DNA of 64,000 nucleotides from Chlamydia muridarum str. Nigg (GTDB lineage: Bacteria; Chlamydiota; Chlamydiia; Chlamydiales; Chlamydiaceae): assembly GCF_000006685.1 (NCBI RefSeq), contig NC_002620.2, positions 898,588-962,587 of the forward strand. Reading direction: 5' to 3'. The notes beneath the pieces are model-generated. The model worked only from the letters and a program-made list of their open reading frames with translations. It had not been told where the DNA came from and did not search any database. This document shows positions 26,168-35,851 of the stretch, piece by piece. The position numbers and the translations under genes were made by a program. Within the stretch, counting starts at the first letter, position 1. Every line of letters starts with the position of its first letter.

Positions 26168-27799
26168 CTATAAAGTTGTTACTACCTCTTCTCGAGCTTC
26201 GGGCTCTGATATAGGAGAGGAGACTCTACTCTCGTCTTCATCCTGCAAAGACGGCTCTTCAGCAGCCCTCGCCTTACCTAAAGCAGCGGTTCTAACAGAA
26301 TACTCTTTACCTAACCAAGCAACTACCCAAATCCATCCTCCTAAAGCTAATAGTAAGACAATAGTAATCGCATTCATGCAATCTGCAACAGAAGAGAAAA
26401 TGATCAATAATGCTTGGTAAACCAAAGATCCCCCCGACTTACCAACCCTAGAAATCACTCCATCAATAGCGGCCTTACCATAATCTTTCTCATCATCTTC
26501 CAAAGGAATAAATGCCATTTCTTTAGTTTGATCAAAGTAAGTAAATTTAATTGCTCTAGAAAAGACGTTCTGCACACCTCCCAGCCAAGCTGTGAGAACT
26601 AGCGGGGAAAATCCAAGAAATCCGCCTAAAATCATCGCATCGCCTTTTACAGCATAGATCGCACCAAAGAAGAGCCCCCCCGTTATCAACATCGTTAGCG
26701 GAGTTATCAAAGCTCCAACAGTCCACCCCCACCGGCGGATACTTTGCCCTGCAGCAAAAACCCCTGCCAGAGCAGACACTATCCCAGTGAAAGCTGTAAT
26801 CCTACTCATGTAGGAATTAAATTCTACTCGAGAGGAATAGATTTGACAGACTTGCTCCTTCCAAACAACTTCTAACAGATGGATAGCTAAGTTGTAAGCG
26901 AGAACAACAACAGCAATTCCCATTAAATAGCGGGAACGGAACAGAACAGACAGAAGACTTTTTGCTTTTGCCTTAGGCCGCTTCTTCTCCTGCTTGAGCT
27001 GAGCAACCGACATTTCTGACACCAATCCGTCTCCTAATACAGGAGCCTCTTCTGTTAAATGGTCCAGTTTTCGGTATAAATAGAGGATCAATCCTCCTGC
27101 AGCAACAATCAACAGAGTAATATTGAGTAATACCCCGTGCCAAGCATCCACAGCCATAGAGGAAGGAATTAACGTATGTTTACCCAGCCAGAGAGAAATT
27201 TCTCCCGCAACAATAGAAGAGACATTTAATCCAACATTAATGAGAGCGTAAAAGCGGCCTGCTTCACGCACACTCGTAATGTGGTTAGCGATCCCCCAAA
27301 ATAAAGTGGATAAAACAACGGAACTCCATAGCTCAGACATTACGTAGTACAAGCTGTAGCTCCAGTACTGAACCATAACTACGAAACCTCGAGCTCCTCG
27401 AGGCAGAATAGTCTGCAGTTTTGCGGCCAATCCGTTCAAATGCAACGCATCCCCCATAGGGTAAATCACGCAAGCAAATAGAGCAAAAAAGCTCAAAAAA
27501 CCACCAACAAGAGCGCAGAAAACGAAGCCTCTGGAGTAACGACAACTCATCCACCCATAAATCATGGTGATAATAACAGCACCTGGAACAATCCCCCAGA
27601 CTTTTAAGAAGGGTATAACTTCCGCTCCTGCTCGAGACCCGGCTAAAACAAGAGAATCTTTTGTGGTCTTTAGTAATGAGTAGTTAAAACCTACAAAAAA
27701 AGCTAACAAAAGCAGCGGTATGAATTTGGGGAATTCTGATTTGTGGATAGGGAAAAAGTATCTTCTAAACTTCGAAAAGGTTTTTACCTCGGAAGACAT
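26168..27799 (-). CDS. npt2: ATP/ADP-translocase-family nucleotide transporter
   Basis: 543 residues with about 11-12 membrane helices. The family (Tlc, plant plastids, Rickettsia, Chlamydia) imports host nucleotides. The start [36 protein letters not shown] is the family N-terminal signature. C. trachomatis has two: Npt1 exchanges ATP for ADP and Npt2 takes up all four ribonucleotides with protons; position (after pgsA) and sequence suggest Npt2, from memory. The middle loop is basic ([13 protein letters not shown]) and the C-terminus acidic (DEDESR). It has its own candidate promoter with a G8 tract. Confidence 0.95.
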
Positions 27800-27847
27800 A
27801 CATTCCTTCCCAATTTAAATATTAAAGATTTTTGGAGAAAATTTTTT

Positions 27848-27867
27848 AACGCGAAGAAACTCGCGTT
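27848..27867. other. Hairpin in the nucleotide-transporter leader
   Basis: AACGCGA, six bases, TCGCGTT: a perfect 7-bp stem about 50 bases before the transporter ATG. On the plus strand it is followed by TTTTT, but no plus-strand gene ends here; on the transporter mRNA it is a leader hairpin followed by AAAAAA. Confidence 0.5.
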
Positions 27868-27944
27868 TTTTTGAATTTTAGAACAACAATTGCTGAACGA
27901 TAGGCAATGCATAATTACAAGATTTTTATAAAATCTAGGGAGCA

Positions 27945-27973
27945 AGAATACCAAACTTGCGACTATAATTCAA
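27945..27973 (-). promoter_or_regulatory. Candidate sigma-66-type promoter for the nucleotide transporter
   Basis: On the minus strand TTGAAT, 17 bases, TATTCT: four of six matches at each element with ideal spacing, giving a leader of about 140 bases that contains the AACGCGA hairpin. A G8 run lies six bases upstream of the -35. Confidence 0.45.
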
Positions 27974-27979
27974 GCTCTA

Positions 27980-27987
27980 CCCCCCCC
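27980..27987 (-). repeat. G8 homopolymer upstream of the transporter promoter
   Basis: Eight consecutive G on the minus strand (C8 on plus) between pgsA and the transporter promoter. Poly-G/C tracts of this size are prone to length change in chlamydiae. Confidence 0.9.
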
Positions 27988-28008
27988 ATTTTTTCCCTAG
28001 GACAACTT

Positions 28009-28515
28009 TTACTCTAAACAGTGTCGCCTGTAATCCAAAACCCTTTCCAAAAAATAGAGAGCACCAATAACAACTAAGGGAGTCAGCCAGATAGCTGGAA
28101 TCTGCACACCAACCGTTACCCCAAACAAAATAAAGAACTGAACAACTGTAAAGAACTTGCCAAAATATAAAGCCCTATAGTCATATCCTCTCCACCCTCT
28201 AACCCAAGAGAGATAAAATCCAAAAAACACTAAGAAAATATCTCTAGAAAAAATCAGGGCGAGATGGACAAATCCTAAGGAATTTTCCCAGAACAACATT
28301 CCTACGCAGATTAAAAAAAAGATTTTGTCTGTAGCAGGGTCGAGTATTGATCCCAAGCGACTTGTAGCATTATATCGTCTGGCTAAATAGCCATCTAAAA
28401 CATCACTAACCATCGCAGCGAAAATGACCAACAACCTCGCAACGACTCTCTCTTGGCAAAAAAGAAGAGCTAGCCACACTCTGGACAAAGAAAGGAGGTT
28501 ACAGAATTGTCTCAT
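28009..28515 (-). CDS. pgsA: CDP-alcohol phosphatidyltransferase (phosphatidylglycerophosphate synthase type)
   Basis: 168 residues from the ATG of MRQFCNLLSLSRVWLA. A longer frame to 28599 exists, but its added residues do not fit the family N-terminus, and this start places NLLSLSRVW, the usual NxLTLxR region, at the front. The catalytic motif D-G-x2-A-R-x8-G-x3-D-x3-D is exact: DGYLARRYNATSRLGSILDPATD (near residues 40-62, shown as key residues Asp-Gly-Ala-Arg...Gly-Asp-Asp). About four membrane helices. Makes phosphatidylglycerophosphate from CDP-diacylglycerol and glycerol-3-phosphate, the probable substrate. Confidence 0.88.
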   Translation of the reverse strand: MRQFCNLLSLSRVWLALLFCQERVVARLLVIFAAMVSDVLDGYLARRYNATSRLGSILDPATDKIFFLICVGMLFWENSLGFVHLALIFSRDIFLVFFGFYLSWVRGWRGYDYRALYFGKFFTVVQFFILFGVTVGVQIPAIWLTPLVVIGALYFLERVLDYRRHCLE

Positions 28516-28682
28516 AACGTTGATTCGGAAGCCTGTCTTAAAGTTCTCAGCCTCCAGTGCAATGGCGAATATTATGAAACATAACCACTCTAAAAGCAAG
28601 AAGAGAGTTAGCTATGCTCTCGCCATGTTCTCCAGCTTATCAACAAAAAAATTTCGAACAAACAAAAAATTGAATAAATAAC

Positions 28683-28771
28683 CGGAAAGAGAGGGATTCG
28701 AACCCTCGGTACCCTTTAAGGGGTACGCGTCCTTAGCAGGGACGTACTTTCGACCACTCAGTCATCTTTCC
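28683..28771 (-). tRNA. tRNA-Ser(GCU)
   Basis: 89 nt on the minus strand. Acceptor strands GGAAAGA and TCTTTCC pair perfectly, with discriminator G; anticodon stem CGTCC / GGACG encloses loop CTGCTAA, giving anticodon GCU (reads AGC/AGU). A long variable arm (GTACCCC...GGGGTAC-like) is typical of serine tRNA. The T-loop is GTTCGAATC. CCA is not encoded. Confidence 0.95.
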
Positions 28772-29008
28772 ATAGAGACGGTCCAAGCAATAATCCTGGA
28801 AGGACAAATCTACACGAGAGGATTTTTTTTGAAAAGCATAACAGTTATTATCTTGTCGTCCTAAAAAAGAAAGCTCTTACCCAAAAGCCTAGTTTCCACT
28901 AAGAACCTGATATTTTTCTATCCTCTTTCCTCTTGAGGATATATCACACGATCCCCTACCCTGACCGAGAGAGCTCCATCCACCAATAATAAAAACAAAC
29001 CTATAACT

Positions 29009-30427
29009 ATGGCTACCCAAACAAAGAAACCCCACTCCCCCCAGCTTCTCTCCCTTCCTAATTCCAAGGAATCCGAAATGATTGTATTGGGGTGCATGCT
29101 AACAAACGTCAATCACCTCAATCTTGCAGCAAACCTTTTGCAAGAAGAAGATTTCTACTTTTTGGAGCATCGCATTATTTTTCGCGTGCTGCAAGATGCC
29201 TTCAAATCAGATAGACCGATGGACCCTCATCTTACAGGGGAGGAACTAAAACGTAGAGACCAACTTAACGTTATTGGGGGAGCCTCTTATCTCATCACGC
29301 TATCCGAATTTGCTGGGACTTCCGCCTATATTGAGGAATATGCGGATATTATCCGCTCCAAGTCAATTTTGAGAAAAATGATCCAAGCGGCCAAAGATAT
29401 TGAAAAGAAGGCCGCAGAAGAACCTCGTGATGTAACCACGGCTCTAGATGATGCTCAAAACTTATTGTTCCGCATAAGCCAAACAACAAACTTTGCGCCT
29501 TACGTCCTTGTTTCGGACAAACTCAAAGGCCTTTCTTCTACTAAAGACAAATCCTTCTTGCTAGCGCTACAAGAACGTCAGGAAGCCTTTCAAGCTAGTT
29601 CCCATGATGCTAGAATCCCAACACTCTCAGGGTTCCCTACTCATTTTTTGGACCTCGATAGGATGCTGAATGGATTCAGCCCCTCTAACCTTATTATTCT
29701 TGCTGCACGACCAGCTATGGGAAAAACTGCCTTAGCTCTCAATATTGTAGAAAATTTTTGTTTTGAAAGCCGCCTACCAGTAGGCATTTTTTCTCTAGAG
29801 ATGACCGTGGACCAACTGATTCACCGAATCATTTGCTCTCGCTCCGAAGTCGAAGCCAAGAAAATTAGTGTGGGAGACATCTCTGGTCGAGATTTTCAAC
29901 GTGTAGTCTCTGTGGTCCGAGAAATGGAAGAACATACTTTACTAATAGACGACTATCCGGGATTAAAAATCACTGATCTCCGAGCTCGAGCTCGAAGAAT
30001 GAAAGAAAGCTACGACATCCAATTTCTTGTTATTGACTACCTACAACTGATCTCAAGTTCTGGGAACTTAAGGAATTCTGATTCACGTAACCAAGAAATT
30101 TCTGAAATTTCCCGTATGCTTAAAAATTTGGCTAGGGAACTCAATATCCCCATCCTTTGTCTCTCCCAATTATCAAGAAAAGTGGAAGACCGAGCCAATC
30201 ATAGGCCCTTGATGAGCGATTTGCGAGAGAGTGGAAGCATTGAACAGGATGCCGACCAAATTATGTTTTTACTCCGTCGCGAATACTATGATCCTAACGA
30301 CAAACCTGGAACAGCAGAGTTGATTGTTGCTAAAAATCGACATGGATCGATTGGATCTGTCCAATTAGTTTTTGAAAAAGACTTTGCTCGATTCCGAAAT
30401 TATGCTGGATGTGAATTCCCAGGCTAA
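29009..30427 (+). CDS. dnaB: Replicative DNA helicase DnaB
   Basis: 472 residues. The hexameric helicase unwinds DNA ahead of the replisome. The N-terminal domain (about 15-120: LPNSKESEMIVLGCML, HRIIFRVLQDAF) is followed by the RecA-like C-terminal domain with Walker A AARPAMGKTALALN (near 232), SLEMTVDQLIHR, Walker B FLVIDYLQLI, and the arginine-finger/DNA-loop region LSRKVEDRANHRPLMSDLRESGSIEQDAD. No intein. It stands alone on the plus strand, with the preceding tRNA-Ser on the other strand. Confidence 0.97.
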   Translation: MATQTKKPHSPQLLSLPNSKESEMIVLGCMLTNVNHLNLAANLLQEEDFYFLEHRIIFRVLQDAFKSDRPMDPHLTGEELKRRDQLNVIGGASYLITLSEFAGTSAYIEEYADIIRSKSILRKMIQAAKDIEKKAAEEPRDVTTALDDAQNLLFRISQTTNFAPYVLVSDKLKGLSSTKDKSFLLALQERQEAFQASSHDARIPTLSGFPTHFLDLDRMLNGFSPSNLIILAARPAMGKTALALNIVENFCFESRLPVGIFSLEMTVDQLIHRIICSRSEVEAKKISVGDISGRDFQRVVSVVREMEEHTLLIDDYPGLKITDLRARARRMKESYDIQFLVIDYLQLISSSGNLRNSDSRNQEISEISRMLKNLARELNIPILCLSQLSRKVEDRANHRPLMSDLRESGSIEQDADQIMFLLRREYYDPNDKPGTAELIVAKNRHGSIGSVQLVFEKDFARFRNYAGCEFPG

Positions 30428-30582
30428 ACAAGTTTATTCCCAAAAATTGATCACCATTGTAAACTTCTGCCCATCGCTGGTGGAAACCAGAGATGCGCTT
30501 TGAGAAAAGTCCAGAGGGAATTGACTTGGGCTTTTTCGAAAGACCTACTTATTATTCTTTGTAAACTATTAAGAAGAAAACC

Positions 30583-30672
30583 ATGTCATCTGTTAAGAAA
30601 AAACGAAGACTTAAGATCGCTAAGCACAAGCGTAAGAAAAGACGAAGAAGAGATCGTCATAAAAATAGATAG
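30583..30672 (+). CDS. 29-residue basic peptide of the COX24/AURKAIP1 (bS22-like) family
   Basis: The ATG at 30583 opens a 29-residue frame, MSSVKKKRRLKIAKHKRKKR onward, ending RDRHKNR. The spacing of basic residues around K-H-K-R/Y-K-K is that of the COX24 domain found in mitochondrial mS38 (AURKAIP1) and in mycobacterial bS22, a tiny protein near the 30S decoding centre. I infer a small-subunit ribosomal protein. It ends 18 bases before the mnmG ATG, so both tRNA-modification and ribosome functions may share a transcript. Only Ser, Val, Leu, Ile, Ala, Asp and Asn accompany the Lys/Arg/His residues. The gene is too short for many automatic calls. Confidence 0.85.
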   Translation: MSSVKKKRRLKIAKHKRKKRRRRDRHKNR

Positions 30673-30690
30673 TTAAGTCGTTTGGGTTCT

Positions 30691-32523
30691 ATGTGGACAT
30701 TTCCTGTTGAGTACGATGTAATAGTCATTGGTGCAGGGCATGCTGGCTGTGAGGCCGCATATTGTGCTGCTAAGATGGGAGCGTCTGTCTTACTTTTGAC
30801 CTCAAATTTGGATACTATTGCAAAACTCAGCTGTAATCCTGCCGTGGGGGGCATCGGCAAAGGACATATTGTCCGAGAGATTGATGCACTTGGTGGGGTT
30901 ATGGCTGAAGTTACCGATTTATCAGGAATTCAGTTTCGTATTCTCAATCAAACCAAAGGGCCTGCTGTACGAGCTCCTCGTGCTCAAGTAGATAAACAGT
31001 TGTATCATATCCATATGAAGCAACTATTGGAGCAGGTTCCTGGATTGCATATCATGCAAGGAACAGCCGAGGCTCTTTTAGATGACGGCGAAAAAGTCTT
31101 AGGCGTCTCCACGAAAGAAGGATGGGCTTATTCAGGGGAAACTGTGGTTCTGTCTTCCGGGACTTTCATGCGTGGGCTTATCCATATCGGCACCCAAAAC
31201 TTTTCTGGGGGGAGATTAGGAGATGCAGCGTCTTTAGGTCTTTCCAAAGATCTAAAACGGTTAGGATTTCCTTTAGGGCGCTTGAAAACTGGGACCCCAG
31301 CTCGTTTGCTCTCTTCATCTATTGATTTTTCCATAATGGAAGAGCAGCCTGGAGATCAAAACGTTTGTTTCGTCCATCGAGAAGAAGCTTTTGTTCCTAA
31401 GTTACCACAAGTTTCTTGTCACATCACTTATACTACAGACAAAACAAAAGATCTTATAGCGAACAATCTTCACCGTTCCGCTTTGTATGGGGGACGTATA
31501 GAGGGTGTCGGGCCACGATATTGTCCATCTATTGAGGATAAGATCGTTAAATTCGCAGATAAAGATCGCCATCATATTTTTATCGAACCAGAGGGCCTTA
31601 ATACGAGAGAAGTCTACGTAAACGGGCTTTCCACATCGATGCCTTTCGATGTGCAGTATGAGATTATTCGCTCTGTAGCTGGCTTAGAAAACGCAGTAAT
31701 TACCCGACCAGCTTATGCTATAGAATACGACTACATCCAAGGGAATGTCATCCTCCCCTCTTTAGAGTCTAAAATTCTCGAGGGATTATTCTTGTGTGGT
31801 CAAATCAATGGAACAACGGGTTATGAAGAAGCTGCTGCGCAAGGCCTTATTGCAGGAGTTAATGCTGTAAATAAAGTCTTACATCGTCCAGCTTTTATCC
31901 CTAGCCGCCAGGAATCTTATATCGGGGTCATGCTAGATGACCTCACTACCCAAGTATTAGATGAACCGTACCGCATGTTCACAAGTAGAGCAGAACACCG
32001 TTTGCTACTACGACAGGATAATGCGGGCATGAGACTTTCTCATTACGGACATGCTTTAGGATTACTGTCCAGCGAGCGCTATGCCATGTTTCAGAAACAA
32101 AAAAATTGCATAGAACATGAAAAAGAGCGTTTAGCCAAAACTTTTAGAAAGTATGGCGATTCGATTGTTCCATTAACTAAAATTTTGTGTCGGCCAGAAG
32201 TTTCTTACCAACAACTTCTAACAGAGTTTCCAGAAGATGTTAAAGATTGGGGTCCAATTATTGGGGCCTCTTTGGAAATGGAGATTAAGTACTCAGGGTA
32301 TATCTCTCGACAACAGACACTAATCCGCAGCATGGAGAAAGCTGAGAATACTTTGATTCCTGAGGGAATTGATTATCACAGCATCTCTGCACTGAGCTTA
32401 GAAGCTCGAGAGAAGCTTTCTAAGTTCACTCCGCGCACAATTGGATCTGCTGCCAGGATTTCAGGAATTTCTGTCGCTGACATTCAGGTGCTTATGGTCT
32501 CTTTGAAAAAAGATGCTTACTGA
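30691..32523 (+). CDS. mnmG: tRNA uridine-5-carboxymethylaminomethyl modification enzyme MnmG (GidA)
   Basis: 610 residues from the ATG at 30691; a TTG three codons earlier is possible. With MnmE it builds the cmnm5 group on U34 of certain tRNAs, using FAD. FAD site [20 protein letters not shown] is at the N-terminus; family blocks [42 protein letters not shown] and [16 protein letters not shown] are intact. The helical C-terminal domain (about 440-610) that contacts MnmE is present. lplA starts inside its last 11 bases. Confidence 0.97.
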   Translation: MWTFPVEYDVIVIGAGHAGCEAAYCAAKMGASVLLLTSNLDTIAKLSCNPAVGGIGKGHIVREIDALGGVMAEVTDLSGIQFRILNQTKGPAVRAPRAQVDKQLYHIHMKQLLEQVPGLHIMQGTAEALLDDGEKVLGVSTKEGWAYSGETVVLSSGTFMRGLIHIGTQNFSGGRLGDAASLGLSKDLKRLGFPLGRLKTGTPARLLSSSIDFSIMEEQPGDQNVCFVHREEAFVPKLPQVSCHITYTTDKTKDLIANNLHRSALYGGRIEGVGPRYCPSIEDKIVKFADKDRHHIFIEPEGLNTREVYVNGLSTSMPFDVQYEIIRSVAGLENAVITRPAYAIEYDYIQGNVILPSLESKILEGLFLCGQINGTTGYEEAAAQGLIAGVNAVNKVLHRPAFIPSRQESYIGVMLDDLTTQVLDEPYRMFTSRAEHRLLLRQDNAGMRLSHYGHALGLLSSERYAMFQKQKNCIEHEKERLAKTFRKYGDSIVPLTKILCRPEVSYQQLLTEFPEDVKDWGPIIGASLEMEIKYSGYISRQQTLIRSMEKAENTLIPEGIDYHSISALSLEAREKLSKFTPRTIGSAARISGISVADIQVLMVSLKKDAY

Positions 32524-33214
32524 TTGCGTTTTCATTCATTGCGAAGGGATTCCTATTTTTCAACAACTGCAGCTTGAGGAAGCTCTTCTTCGCACCTCTT
32601 CCAAAAATTTTTGTTTAGTAAACACAAATCTTCCGGAAGCTGCTGTATTGGGTATTTCTCGGAATCCCGAACAAGATCTTCATATAAAACATTTAAGAGA
32701 AGATAACATTCCAGTCATCCGTCGCTATAGTGGTGGTGGAACGGTTTTTTTGGACGCTAATAGTCTTATGGTCTCCTGGATTATGAATTCCTCTTCTCTC
32801 TTTCCATCTTCAAAAGAGCTTCTTCAATGGACCAGCAATATCTATATCCCAATCTTTCCTGCAGGATTCAAGATCAAGGAAAATGATTACGTGTTTTTTG
32901 ATAAAAAAATTGGAGGGAATGCCCAATATATTCAGAAACAGAGATGGGTTCATCACACAACATTTCTTTGGGACATGAATGCTCAAAAGCTCGCTCGTTA
33001 CCTTCCCATTCCTCAAATCCAGCCTTCGTATCGACAGAATCGTTCTCATAACGATTTCTTAACCACTATCCACCCTCTGTTTGATTCAAAAGAAGATTTT
33101 TTATCAAAAATGAAATGGGCTGCAACAAGTACGATTAATTGGGGAGAAGGCTCCGTGAAAGACTTTGAGCAGGCGTTAAACCTACCTCACCGACGAGCCA
33201 CACAAATTCTTTAA
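32513..33214 (+). CDS. lplA: Lipoate-protein ligase A-type enzyme
   Basis: 233 residues. It attaches lipoate to E2 subunits or GcvH through lipoyl-AMP. The family motif [10 protein letters not shown] (near 62-71) is the lipoate/nucleotide loop, and the adenylate-contacting lysine lies in [12 protein letters not shown] near 142. The C-terminal accessory domain of E. coli LplA is missing or short, as in many single-domain homologues. It overlaps mnmG by 11 bases. The substrate could be octanoate or lipoate scavenged from the host. Confidence 0.88.
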   Translation: MLTDCVFIHCEGIPIFQQLQLEEALLRTSSKNFCLVNTNLPEAAVLGISRNPEQDLHIKHLREDNIPVIRRYSGGGTVFLDANSLMVSWIMNSSSLFPSSKELLQWTSNIYIPIFPAGFKIKENDYVFFDKKIGGNAQYIQKQRWVHHTTFLWDMNAQKLARYLPIPQIQPSYRQNRSHNDFLTTIHPLFDSKEDFLSKMKWAATSTINWGEGSVKDFEQALNLPHRRATQIL

Positions 33215-33250
33215 AAAAAATACTCCCTCTTAGCTTTGTGCAGAGAGGGG
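33212..33250 (-). terminator. Terminator of ndk
   Basis: Minus-strand CCCTCT, loop, AGAGGG followed by AGTATTTTTTTT; it lies between the convergent ndk and lplA genes. The plus-strand version has no T-tract. Confidence 0.7.
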
Positions 33251-33271
33251 GTTCGCAAAATGTCAAAAACA

Positions 33272-33697
33272 TTACGCTAGAGCATTAACGATTTCTGTTT
33301 TGGCAAAGAAATAACTTACTTCAATAGCAGCGTTTTCTAAACTATCAGATCCATGAACAGCATTAACCCCTATAGACTCTCCGAATAAAGCTCGAATGGA
33401 GCCTTCCGCAGCCTCTTTAGGATTCGTTGCTCCCATCAGTTCTCTGTTACGAGCAACAGCATTTTCCCCTTGCAGCACCATAACTACAACAGGACCAGAA
33501 ATCATGAAATCCACGAGCTCTTGGAAAAAAGGTCTTTCTTTATGAACAGCATAAAATCCTTCTGCTTCTTTCACAGAAAGATGTACCATTTTCATGGCAG
33601 CAATTCGTAGCCCAGCCTTTTCAAAAATAGAGACAATCTCCCCGATATGAGCTTTGCCTACAGAATCTGGTTTGATAATTGATAATGTTTGTTCCAT
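33272..33697 (-). CDS. ndk: Nucleoside-diphosphate kinase
   Basis: 141 residues, standard length. It balances nucleoside triphosphate pools by moving the gamma phosphate through a phosphohistidine. The catalytic site appears as AVHGSDS (His near 115), with [15 protein letters not shown] before it and the N-terminal [12 protein letters not shown]. The start has a strong AAAAGGAGAA. This fits an organism that imports nucleotides and needs to interconvert them. It forms a single-gene unit with its own terminator. Confidence 0.97.
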   Translation of the reverse strand: MEQTLSIIKPDSVGKAHIGEIVSIFEKAGLRIAAMKMVHLSVKEAEGFYAVHKERPFFQELVDFMISGPVVVMVLQGENAVARNRELMGATNPKEAAEGSIRALFGESIGVNAVHGSDSLENAAIEVSYFFAKTEIVNALA

Positions 33698-33842
33698 ATA
33701 TTCTCCTTTTTACCTCCCCTTCACTTATTCGAATATTATCTCTCGCTAGAAATGAAAAAGAGGTTGTTTTACAACACAATTTTAAGAAGACTATAACTTA
33801 GCTGAGATTTTTCAGAAATACCCGAGAAGGCATCTGGGGATT

Positions 33843-34445
33843 CTAGCCTTTTCTTAGAGCTACAGGAAGAAGTTCTGCCACCGAAGCATCTTCAGATAAT
33901 TCCTTTACAGCTTCAGTCATCATGCGATCAGCTGCAAGGCGGGAAAATCCAAGATTCATCAAAGCTCCTATGCCTTCTTTAAAAGAAGTAGTAGTACTTG
34001 AAGAAGCCACCACAGGCTCCTCTAAATAAAGTGGCATCAAAGCAGGAAGCTTTTGTTTAAGATCAACCATCAACTTCTCTGCTGTTTTTTTCCCTATTCC
34101 AGGAACAGAAGCGATGGCTTTCACGTTTTCTAGACGAGCGACTGAACATAATTCTTGCAGAGGGAACATGTTTAAAATAGCCAAACCAGTTTTGGGACCG
34201 ATTCCAGAAAAAGAAATCAACAAACGAAAACATTCCCTTTCCGCTCGGGAACTAAACCCATATAGAGAATGCTCTGTTTCGCGAATGACGCTATGAACAT
34301 AAATAAGCACCTCTTGATGCATCAATTCGCGCAGATCTACTAAAAATCGCTCAGAAAGCATTATAGAATAGCCTATACCAAAGCTTTCAATCACAACATA
34401 AGCTTCATCAGTATGGGTTAATTTTCCTTTAATATACTCATACAT
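33843..34445 (-). CDS. ruvA: Holliday junction helicase subunit RuvA
   Basis: 200 residues. RuvA tetramers bind the four-way junction and load RuvB. The OB-fold domain is N-terminal ([20 protein letters not shown]); two helix-hairpin-helix elements follow ([16 protein letters not shown] and [19 protein letters not shown], near 70-125); the C-terminal RuvB-binding domain is at 150-200 ([16 protein letters not shown]). It is 19 bases downstream of ruvC. ruvB is not in the window. Confidence 0.97.
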
Positions 34446-34464
34446 TGGAGTCTAATTCCATCGA

Positions 34465-34977
34465 TTACAAAAGACTTTTTTTTAGATCCTGATAAGGCGC
34501 TAAATGTGCATGACACATGGCTAAAGCAAAAGCATCCGCAATATCCTCATTATCATCCGCTAGCAGATCCTGAATATTCAGTAGCTTACTTACCATAAGC
34601 TGTACCTGCTGCTTAGAAGCATTACCTTTACCTACAGCAGCTTTCTTAGCTGTGTTAGGCGCATACTCAAACACAGAGATATCTTGTAAAGAGGCTGCTA
34701 ATAATAATACTCCCCTTGCCATCCCTAGTTTAATTGTACTCTGAGGATTTTTATGAACGTACTGAGTCTCTAAAACAACGGCTTTAGGAGCTTCTCGTTG
34801 AAGGATTGTGGAAATTTCTGTAAACAGCTGTCTATATCTATGAGACAACGCCTGTTTCTGAGATAGTTTGATTTTTCCAAAACTATGCGGCTGGATCTGA
34901 TATCGATTTTCTACTCGAATGAATGCATATCCACAAACCAAAGTTCCCGGATCTATCCCCATAATCAAATCCGCCAT
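34465..34977 (-). CDS. ruvC: Holliday junction resolvase RuvC
   Basis: 170 residues. It cuts junctions symmetrically after branch migration. Catalytic acids of the RNase H fold are visible: Asp in [13 protein letters not shown] (near 8), Glu in [14 protein letters not shown] (near 70), and the [17 protein letters not shown] block (near 140-157) with the C-terminal acids. Upstream lies the coiled-coil gene; ruvA follows. Confidence 0.97.
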   Translation of the reverse strand: MADLIMGIDPGTLVCGYAFIRVENRYQIQPHSFGKIKLSQKQALSHRYRQLFTEISTILQREAPKAVVLETQYVHKNPQSTIKLGMARGVLLLAASLQDISVFEYAPNTAKKAAVGKGNASKQQVQLMVSKLLNIQDLLADDNEDIADAFALAMCHAHLAPYQDLKKSLL

Positions 34978-35080
34978 GCCTTTTTACACCCGAGTCTTCT
35001 AATTTTCACGTTGTGCAAATTTTACATGATAAAGGAAAGCGTTGCTAATGAAATTAAGGACCTATCAAGGAACCCAACTG

Positions 35081-35683
35081 TCAGACTTCTTCTTTCACCA
35101 AAAATCGATCTATTTGCTCTTCAAGCATCTTAATTTTATGCTCATAACACAGTCTACGACCTTCACTAACCTCCATTTGCTGCACACTTTCTACCAAATC
35201 ACGTTTTAGCTCATCGATAACATCATTTTGATGCCGAGCCTGCTGTAATTTTTCTGCTAAACGGTTTTGCAACCAATTATTTTCTGCCTGTAATTTAGAA
35301 ATCTCTTGCCGACTCTCATCTTCTTGAGACGCTAGCTGAAATTTCAGCTCAGAAACCAATTTTTCCCATTCTGCTAATGATTGTTCTTTACTTGCAGATT
35401 GTATTTGCATCTGCCGCTCGCTTCTCAGCAAATCCTCGCTCATTTTTATGCATACCCCAAACAAAATCTGGCAAGTATTCTCCCATTCCATGATATCAGA
35501 GTCTTTCCGAAGGCAAAACAGCTGAAGCATAGAACGAGAATATTCTTCGTATTGATCAGGAGGAATAAACGAACGAGTTTTGCGAAATCGCAATAAAGAC
35601 AGCAGACGCAGCTTAACTAAAGACCAAAGCCACACCAAAGAGATACCCCTAATTAAACAGCTCTCTCCCCATCTATAAATCAA
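35081..35683 (-). CDS. Coiled-coil protein with N-terminal hydrophobic segment
   Basis: 200 residues; no family recognised. Residues about 8-32 are moderately hydrophobic (LIRGISLVWLWSLVKLRLLSLL) and could anchor or dock the protein at a membrane. Residues about 85-195 are a long, nearly continuous coiled coil rich in Glu, Gln and Leu (EISKLQAENNWLQNRLAEKL, LKRDLVESVQQMEVSEG). Suggests a structural or scaffolding protein. It lies between tRNA-Leu(UAA) and ruvC. Corresponds by position to C. trachomatis CT503. Confidence 0.78.
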   Translation of the reverse strand: MIYRWGESCLIRGISLVWLWSLVKLRLLSLLRFRKTRSFIPPDQYEEYSRSMLQLFCLRKDSDIMEWENTCQILFGVCIKMSEDLLRSERQMQIQSASKEQSLAEWEKLVSELKFQLASQEDESRQEISKLQAENNWLQNRLAEKLQQARHQNDVIDELKRDLVESVQQMEVSEGRRLCYEHKIKMLEEQIDRFLVKEEV

Positions 35684-35721
35684 ACAGGTATTATTGTCTC
35701 AAGAAGCAAAGAAAAAAGATA

Positions 35722-35804
35722 TGCTCAGAACAAGACTCGAACTTGCACGGGCCAAAGCCCAAGGGATTTTAAGTCCCTAGTGTCTACCATTCCACCATCT
35801 GAGC
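35722..35804 (-). tRNA. tRNA-Leu(UAA)
   Basis: 83 nt on the minus strand. Acceptor GCTCAGA / TCTGAGC pairs fully with discriminator A; the anticodon stem GGGA/TCCC encloses CTTAAAA, anticodon UAA. A leucine-type long variable arm (TTGGGCTTTGGCCCG) and T-loop GTTCGAGTC follow. No encoded CCA. A terminator-like hairpin with a T5 tail ends 4 bases before its 5' end. Confidence 0.95.
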
Positions 35805-35807
35805 GAG

Positions 35808-35834
35808 AAAAACGAGGACTCATGATAGTCCTCG
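35808..35834 (-). terminator. Terminator-like hairpin touching the tRNA-Leu leader
   Basis: Minus-strand CGAGGACT, ATCATG, AGTCCTCG, TTTTT: a perfect 8-bp stem with a T5 tail. It should end the gapA-hypothetical transcript. A TATCAT in the hairpin loop and arm (35827-35822), with TTGTAA (35848-35843) 15 bases upstream, could be the promoter for the tRNA gene. Confidence 0.65.
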
Positions 35835-35851
35835 CTATAGCTTTACAAGAA

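Noticed and set aside
30428-30582. CTGG...CCAG small stem and TTGACT between dnaB and the COX24-like gene
   Set aside because: The stem is only 4 bp and the TTGACT has no -10 at normal spacing, so neither a terminator nor a promoter can be claimed.
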